This document shows positions 59,967-64,000 of a stretch of DNA of 64,000 bases, in pieces. Position 1 is the first letter of the stretch. Each line of letters begins with the position of its first letter. Source of the stretch: Fictibacillus nanhaiensis. GTDB lineage: Bacteria > Bacillota > Bacilli > Bacillales > Fictibacillaceae. The position numbers and the translations under genes are program-made. Location of the stretch: NCBI GenBank assembly GCA_016401345.1, contig JAEACG010000001.1:1426001-1490000 (forward strand), in the 5' to 3' direction. Below the pieces are notes generated by a model that ran no database searches, was not told the DNA's origin, and worked only from the letters and a program-made list of their open reading frames with translations.

Positions 59967-60821
59967 TTAATGAAGGACATTCGTTCTAAACATAATCTTC
60001 TTCCCATTGCTTGTGGCGATGATCGCCCCTAGCTGATCTGTCCGATAGACTGTCATCTTTCTATTGTCTAAACGATACAATACCTCTTTTGATGGAAACT
60101 GATAAGGGTTATTCCTTCCGACCGAAATCACTGCCGTTTTTGCTTTTACTTTTTTCAAAAATTCCATCGTTGTACCCGTATTAGCTCCATGGTGACCCAA
60201 TTTAATTACATCTGCTTTAACGCCACCACGTTTTAAAATCTCTTTTTCTTCTTCAGCACCTGCATCTGCCATGAGAAGAAAATTCTTTTTGCCATGTTTG
60301 ATCTTGATCACCGCTGAGTAGTCGTTGATGTGCTTATAATACGAACCCTTTGGAGCCAGCATCTCTACTTTTACAGAGAAGCCCATCTTAAAATTCACAC
60401 CTGCTTTTGCGCGATCTACGGGGATTTGTTTTTCATTGATCACGCGAAATAGGTCATGATAATATTTTGTGTCGTACGGTAGGTTCGGCATGTAAAGTAC
60501 ACTCACTGGAAACGCCCGTATCACATCATCCAACGAACCAATATGGTCATGATGCGGATGAGTAGCTACAACGATATCTAAATGCGTAACGCCTTCTTTT
60601 TCTAGATAAGAGATGATCTTCTCTCCGTCATGTTCATCTCCACCATCGATTAGCATCGTTTGACCGTTTGGCGCTTTAATAAGAATGCAATCAGCTTGCC
60701 CAACGTCTAAAAAGTGAATCGTCAATGGATCAAACCAGTCAGCTCGAGCTTTATGAGGAACAATAGTTAACATGAGCATCAAGCTCAAACAGAAAACGGC
60801 AAACTTGTTAATGGTCTTCAA
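59967..60821 (-). CDS. Secreted ComEC-like metallo-beta-lactamase protein
   Basis: 284 residues with a signal peptide (FAVFCLSLMLMLTIVPHKARA) and a ComEC/Rec2-type MBL domain: IHFLDVGQADCILIKAPNGQTMLIDGG, ATHPHHDHIGSLDDVI, LLMADAGAEEEKEIL and VIKLGHHGANTGTT. All metal-binding residues are present. Probably an extracellular hydrolase (nuclease-like) of unknown substrate. No terminator distinguishes it from the gap downstream. Confidence 0.85.
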   Translation of the reverse strand: MKTINKFAVFCLSLMLMLTIVPHKARADWFDPLTIHFLDVGQADCILIKAPNGQTMLIDGGDEHDGEKIISYLEKEGVTHLDIVVATHPHHDHIGSLDDVIRAFPVSVLYMPNLPYDTKYYHDLFRVINEKQIPVDRAKAGVNFKMGFSVKVEMLAPKGSYYKHINDYSAVIKIKHGKKNFLLMADAGAEEEKEILKRGGVKADVIKLGHHGANTGTTMEFLKKVKAKTAVISVGRNNPYQFPSKEVLYRLDNRKMTVYRTDQLGAIIATSNGKKIMFRTNVLH

Positions 60822-60897
60822 ATCTCACACCCCTTTACATCCATTTTTTCGTCCATAATACGTAACCTTAGTTATATGTAATTTTGTTGAATTCAAC

Positions 60898-60940
60898 AAC
60901 AAAACCCGCCATCCAATACATGGATGCGGGCGATTTGGTT
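60898..60940 (-). terminator. Hairpin terminator downstream of yhbH
   Basis: CCGCATCCAT and ATGGATGGCGGG pair around GTATTGG; T's follow on both strands. Confidence 0.6.
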
Positions 60941-61052
60941 TTTTATGAATAGTCGTTCTCTAAAAGCTCATTCCTAATTGAATATTGTCTGGAATTATAT
61001 CTATAATGTTCTCTTCTAAAAGAATGCTGCTATCGAATTTTTTACTTCATCG

Positions 61053-61187
61053 ACAAGTTGATCGGAGTGTAAGATGCGAGACTCCTGCGGGACAAGCGGT
61101 CAGGTGAGACCCTTAAAGGCACAAAGTGGCAAGGGGCTCACCGCCTGCCCCGCGGAAAGCGAGCATCTGAAACGGAGATCAACCACT
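61053..61187. repeat. Interspersed Bacillaceae-type intergenic repeat
   Basis: GTTGATC...GATCAAC ends, GATGCGAGACTCCTGCGGGA and its partner CCCGCGGAAAGCGAGCATC, with paired CAGGTGAGACC and GGGGCTCACCGCC boxes inside. It can fold into a long hairpin. Related to 12094-12226. The small frame across it is not a gene. Confidence 0.65.
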
Positions 61188-61216
61188 TTCAAGTACATCA
61201 ATGAATACAACTGGCC

Positions 61217-62383
61217 TTATGCGTTCACTTCATTCTTCTTAAAAAAGCTCTTCATAGCATGATACACATCAGCTTTTTCTTTTAGAATATAATGACTAAA
61301 CTTCGGATTATCCATATTCTTATACACACTCATCAACGTCGAATGCCGGTTATACGCGTTCACTTCACCATATCCAAACATGTTAGAGTGCTCCATAATT
61401 TGCTGAACAAGTTTCACACATCGTGCATTATCACTCGTAAGGTTATCTCCATCAGAGAAATGGAACGGATAAATGTTATAACGACTCGATGAATATTTCG
61501 TCTCGATCAACTCAAGCGCCTTGCGGTAAGCAGATGAACAGATCGTTCCTCCACTTTCACCTTTGTTAAAAAAGTCTTCTTCTGACACGACTTTTGCCTC
61601 CGTGTGATGCGCGATAAATTCAATCTCTACTTTCTCATACTTCGATCGCAAAAAGCGTGTCATCCAAAAGAAGAAACTTCTCGCCATATACTTTTCCCAG
61701 ATTCCCATCGAACCTGAAGTATCCATCATAGCGAGGACGACTGCTTTTGATTCAGGTTTGACGACTTCGTTCCATGTTTTAAAGCGAAGGTCATCATTAT
61801 GGATAGGAGCAACACTCGGCTTTCCGATCAAAGCATTTCGTTTGAACGCAGTTAGAATCGTTCTCTTTTTATCCACGTTCCCCATGAGCCCTTTTTTGCG
61901 AACATCATTAAATTCGATTTTTTCCATTACGATCTGATCTTGTTCTTTTTGTTTGAGGTTAGGCAATTCTAGTTCTTTAAACAGCATTTCTTCCAGCTCT
62001 AAGATAGATACTTCTGCTTCTGCATAGTCGACACCTGGTTTGTCGCCTGCAGGTCCCTTGCCTTTTCCGGCCCCGCTCTGTCCGGCACGTCCATCTCTGG
62101 CTACTACATCCCCCACCTGACTATCTCCATCACCTTGGCCTACGTGCTTGTTTTTGTCGTAGTTGTATCGGATTTTGTATTCATCCATAGAACGGATTGG
62201 AATCTTAATCACATCACGCCCGTTGGATAGAATGATATTCTCTTCACTTATCAAATCCGGCAAGTTGTTTTTAATGGCTTCCTGCACTTTTTCCATATGC
62301 CTTTGATGATCTTGATATCCTTTTCGGTGGAGGGACCAGTTTTCCTGAGACACAACAAAATTGTTCTTTTCCGGCTCGCTCAT
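61217..62383 (-). CDS. yhbH: Sporulation protein YhbH
   Basis: 388 residues (B. subtilis about 392). [51 protein letters not shown] (a VWA-like MIDAS) and [32 protein letters not shown]. The start is 62383, with GGAGGGGG 6 nt before it. YhbH, PrkA and SpoVR homologues act together (E. coli yeaH, yeaG, ycgB); all three are in this window. Expressed in the mother cell under SigE in B. subtilis. Confidence 0.95.
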   Translation of the reverse strand: MSEPEKNNFVVSQENWSLHRKGYQDHQRHMEKVQEAIKNNLPDLISEENIILSNGRDVIKIPIRSMDEYKIRYNYDKNKHVGQGDGDSQVGDVVARDGRAGQSGAGKGKGPAGDKPGVDYAEAEVSILELEEMLFKELELPNLKQKEQDQIVMEKIEFNDVRKKGLMGNVDKKRTILTAFKRNALIGKPSVAPIHNDDLRFKTWNEVVKPESKAVVLAMMDTSGSMGIWEKYMARSFFFWMTRFLRSKYEKVEIEFIAHHTEAKVVSEEDFFNKGESGGTICSSAYRKALELIETKYSSSRYNIYPFHFSDGDNLTSDNARCVKLVQQIMEHSNMFGYGEVNAYNRHSTLMSVYKNMDNPKFSHYILKEKADVYHAMKSFFKKNEVNA

Positions 62384-62540
62384 CGTTTTCCCCCTCCAAA
62401 GCAGCAAGAGTCAATGCTGCTTGTTCTTGATCAACCCGGGGCATAACTTGCTTGTAACAATCCGCTATTATCAGAAAAAAAGGGTTGGTTACACTATCAT
62501 ATGCACGTACTTCTTAGAATTGCTAAACTTTCATGATAAA

Positions 62541-62575
62541 AAAGCCCTCTTTTCTAAAAAAGAAAAGAAGACTTT
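62541..62575 (-). terminator. Terminator after the 57-residue gene
   Basis: TCTTTTC and GAAAAGA pair on the minus strand with T's after GGGC. Confidence 0.5.
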
Positions 62576-62586
62576 GTTTTGATAAT

Positions 62587-62760
62587 TTATTTATTGTATT
62601 CTTTCTTGTCGTGTTGCTGTGGGTCGGGCGTTTTCCCGCTTTTGCGGACTTCCTCATTTGTAGAAACGTGCTCCATCACTTTTCCGTGTTCTTTCATTTC
62701 CTCAAAGTTAGATGCCATTGAACTGTTTTTTCGTTTAGGTTCATTATTTTGTTTTGTCAT
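62587..62760 (-). CDS. Small hydrophilic protein
   Basis: 57 residues: begins MTKQNNEPKRKNSSMASNFE, then EMKEHGKVMEHVSTNEEVRKSGKTPDPQQHDKKEYNK. GAGGTG lies 8 nt before ATG 62760. Very charged, no Cys, no TM; its make-up resembles small acid-soluble or other spore-associated small proteins but is not one I can name. It lies between lepB and yhbH. Confidence 0.65.
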   Translation of the reverse strand: MTKQNNEPKRKNSSMASNFEEMKEHGKVMEHVSTNEEVRKSGKTPDPQQHDKKEYNK

Positions 62761-62792
62761 AGGGATTCACCTCTTACTGAATTTTTCCCCAT

Positions 62793-63368
62793 TTATTCCT
62801 TTTTAAAACCATTAAAAACTTTCAGCTCATCCATCGGCCAATAACGAATATTAGCTTCACCGACGATATCAGACATCTCAACAAAACCAATATGACGGCT
62901 GTCGATACTGTGAAGCCTGTTATCACCAAGTACAAAGATTTTTCCTTTCGGAACCGTATCGAGCCCTGTAATCTCTTCTAATGTAAAGTTGCCTGTGAGT
63001 GTCCGGTTACCGGCAAATCGTTTAAATTCTTTTAAATAAGGTTCTGCAACAGGTTTGTTATTGATATATAACTTGTCGTCTCGGTAAGCAATATGATCAC
63101 CAGGAAGACCAATCACTCGCTTAATATAGTCCTCTTCAGGATTAGCCTTAAAGACGATTAGATCAAATCGTTCTGGCTGGCTTATTTCATACCCTATCTT
63201 ATTTACGATCAGCCGGTTTCCATTTTGGATGGTCGGCATCATAGACTCACCGTAAACCACATATTGCTCAATCAAAAACTTTTTTATAATAATAGCTAGA
63301 ATAAGTGCAACACCAATTGCTTTTATCCAATCCATTAATCCGTTTCTTTCTTTTTTAGTCGAGCTCAT
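62793..63368 (-). CDS. sipS: Type I signal peptidase (SipS-like)
   Basis: 191 residues from ATG 63368 (AAGGAA 9 nt upstream). One TM (about 13-33), then VYGESMMPTIQNG with the catalytic Ser42, IKRVIGLPGDHIAY with the catalytic Lys83, and VLGDNRLHSIDSRHIGFV. Processes Sec pre-proteins outside the membrane. The gene is inserted between prkA and yhbH, which in B. subtilis are next to each other. Confidence 0.95.
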   Translation of the reverse strand: MSSTKKERNGLMDWIKAIGVALILAIIIKKFLIEQYVVYGESMMPTIQNGNRLIVNKIGYEISQPERFDLIVFKANPEEDYIKRVIGLPGDHIAYRDDKLYINNKPVAEPYLKEFKRFAGNRTLTGNFTLEEITGLDTVPKGKIFVLGDNRLHSIDSRHIGFVEMSDIVGEANIRYWPMDELKVFNGFKKE

Positions 63369-63509
63369 CGGGCTCACTTCCTTTAGTTAGCTTATTAGTA
63401 TCAATTTACCATTTTTAAGTAAGTAAATACAAGTTCAATTATTTTTAACATAAATACGATTGTAAACTCTACTCTGTAATTTGTTTAGTTTCCCCTAAAT
63501 TTCTGTAAA

Positions 63510-63551
63510 AAAACACACCCTGACAGCCTTAATCGTGTCCGGGGTGTGTTT
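63510..63551 (-). terminator. Terminator after prkA
   Basis: AAACACACCC pairs with GGGTGTGTTT on the minus strand, followed by T-run. Confidence 0.75.
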
Positions 63552-63558
63552 CGATATT

Positions 63559-64000
63559 TTATCGGTTCAATAAACTTCCTACGTATCTTAGTAGTTCGTT
63601 GGCACTAGTTGTATTATAGCCGTGTTCATCCACTAGACGTGCGATGACCTCATTAATCTTTTTCAGTTGTGACTCATCAGGGGTTTTGGATGATGTAGTG
63701 ATTTTTACAACATCTTTAAGATCCGCGAATAATTTCTTTTGAATCGCTTCTCTTAACCTCTCATGAGAATTATAGTCAAATTTCTTTCCTTTTCTTGCAT
63801 AAGCAGAGATTCTAATTAGAATTTCTTCACGGAATGCTTTTTTCGCATTCTCAGAGATTCCGATCTGCTCTTCGATCGATCTCATTAATTTCTCATCAGG
63901 ACTCATCTCTTCACCAGTAAGCGGATCGCGTAATTTATTTTTATTGCAATACGCCTCCACATTATCCAGATAATTGTCCATAAGCGTTTTCGCAGACTCT
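63559..64000 (-). CDS. prkA: Serine protein kinase/AAA protein PrkA, C-terminal part
   Basis: The frame runs off the right edge of the window; about 147 residues are visible, ending YNTTSANELLRYVGSLLNR. SVEEQIGI-like RSIEEQIGISENAKKAFREEILIRISAYARKGKKFDYNSHERLREAIQKKLFADLKDVVKI is the conserved C-terminal helical part of PrkA (YeaG). PrkA is a spore-associated AAA/kinase that works with YhbH and SpoVR. An ATG at 63981 is not the start. Confidence 0.93.
   Translation of the reverse strand, partial: ESAKTLMDNYLDNVEAYCNKNKLRDPLTGEEMSPDEKLMRSIEEQIGISENAKKAFREEILIRISAYARKGKKFDYNSHERLREAIQKKLFADLKDVVKITTSSKTPDESQLKKINEVIARLVDEHGYNTTSANELLRYVGSLLNR

Noticed and set aside
61074-61262. 62-codon frame across the repeat at 61.1 kb
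   Set aside because: Also within the interspersed repeat and its hairpin; no coding support.

Overview
The window looks like the chromosome of a spore-forming, low-GC member of the Bacillaceae. It holds a Ger(x)C-type germination protein tail, the sporulation trio prkA / yhbH / spoVR, an RsbR-type stressosome protein, PgcA, YhcX, YhcW and a SipS-type signal peptidase, with strong Shine-Dalgarno sites and many TTG/GTG starts. No rRNA, tRNA, CRISPR array or phage structural gene was seen.

Layout. 0-14 kb: ordinary chromosome (GerC tail, RsbR paralogue, PadR-ChrA, YdhK-like lipoprotein, a two-component system, an SGNH hydrolase with TetR, a convergent DUF3990 / zeta-toxin pair, DedA, a CNNM transporter, MerR, and two orphan peptide-type ABC permeases). 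14.2-16.6 kb: an organoarsenical resistance cluster (ArsN1-like acetyltransferase, ArsR, ArsP-like permease) with two tiny vicinal-cysteine proteins. 16.7-45.7 kb: the spoVR region. 45.8-50.8 kb: a secreted beta-propeller protein, a second arsenic cluster (arsC, arsR, arsB, arsI) and a YitT protein. 51-55.2 kb: a persulfide/sulfur operon (TauE, DsrE, TusA, rhodanese-MBL, TusA-rhodanese, rhodanese) with a CstR-like repressor and several matching operators. 55.2-64 kb: pgcA, yhcX, a VOC protein, yhcW, a ComEC-like MBL hydrolase, yhbH, a small hydrophilic protein, signal peptidase I and the C-terminal part of prkA.

The main feature is spoVR. Its 5' part (about 264 codons) lies at 44.9-45.7 kb. 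The 3' part (about 212 codons) occurs as four intact copies (16.7, 19.2, 22.7 and 31.4 kb) and two decayed ones (17.4 and 28.0 kb), all on the same strand. Each intact 3' copy ends at the same spoVR codon in a 15-bp core, followed at once by the same foreign 10-bp arm. The inverted form of that arm flanks the core at the 5' fragment. Joining the two ends of the 32.0-44.9 kb block gives a dyad-symmetric attP of the kind large serine recombinases use, and that block carries three of them. The simplest reading is repeated integration at one attB inside spoVR. Earlier elements brought their own spoVR 3' end, so the gene was restored and the target regenerated. The latest one interrupts the gene without a replacement, so a precise 12,873-bp excision would be needed to make SpoVR, comparable to skin/sigK and SPbeta/spsM.

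The material between the 3' copies is typical accessory cargo: small secreted, membrane and acidic proteins, two ECF sigma/anti-sigma pairs and a dispersed hairpin repeat. The last element also carries a TrlF-like PHP-ATPase, a DUF4238 protein and a YolD protein under a perfect LexA box. All functions are read from sequence by eye; no searches were run.
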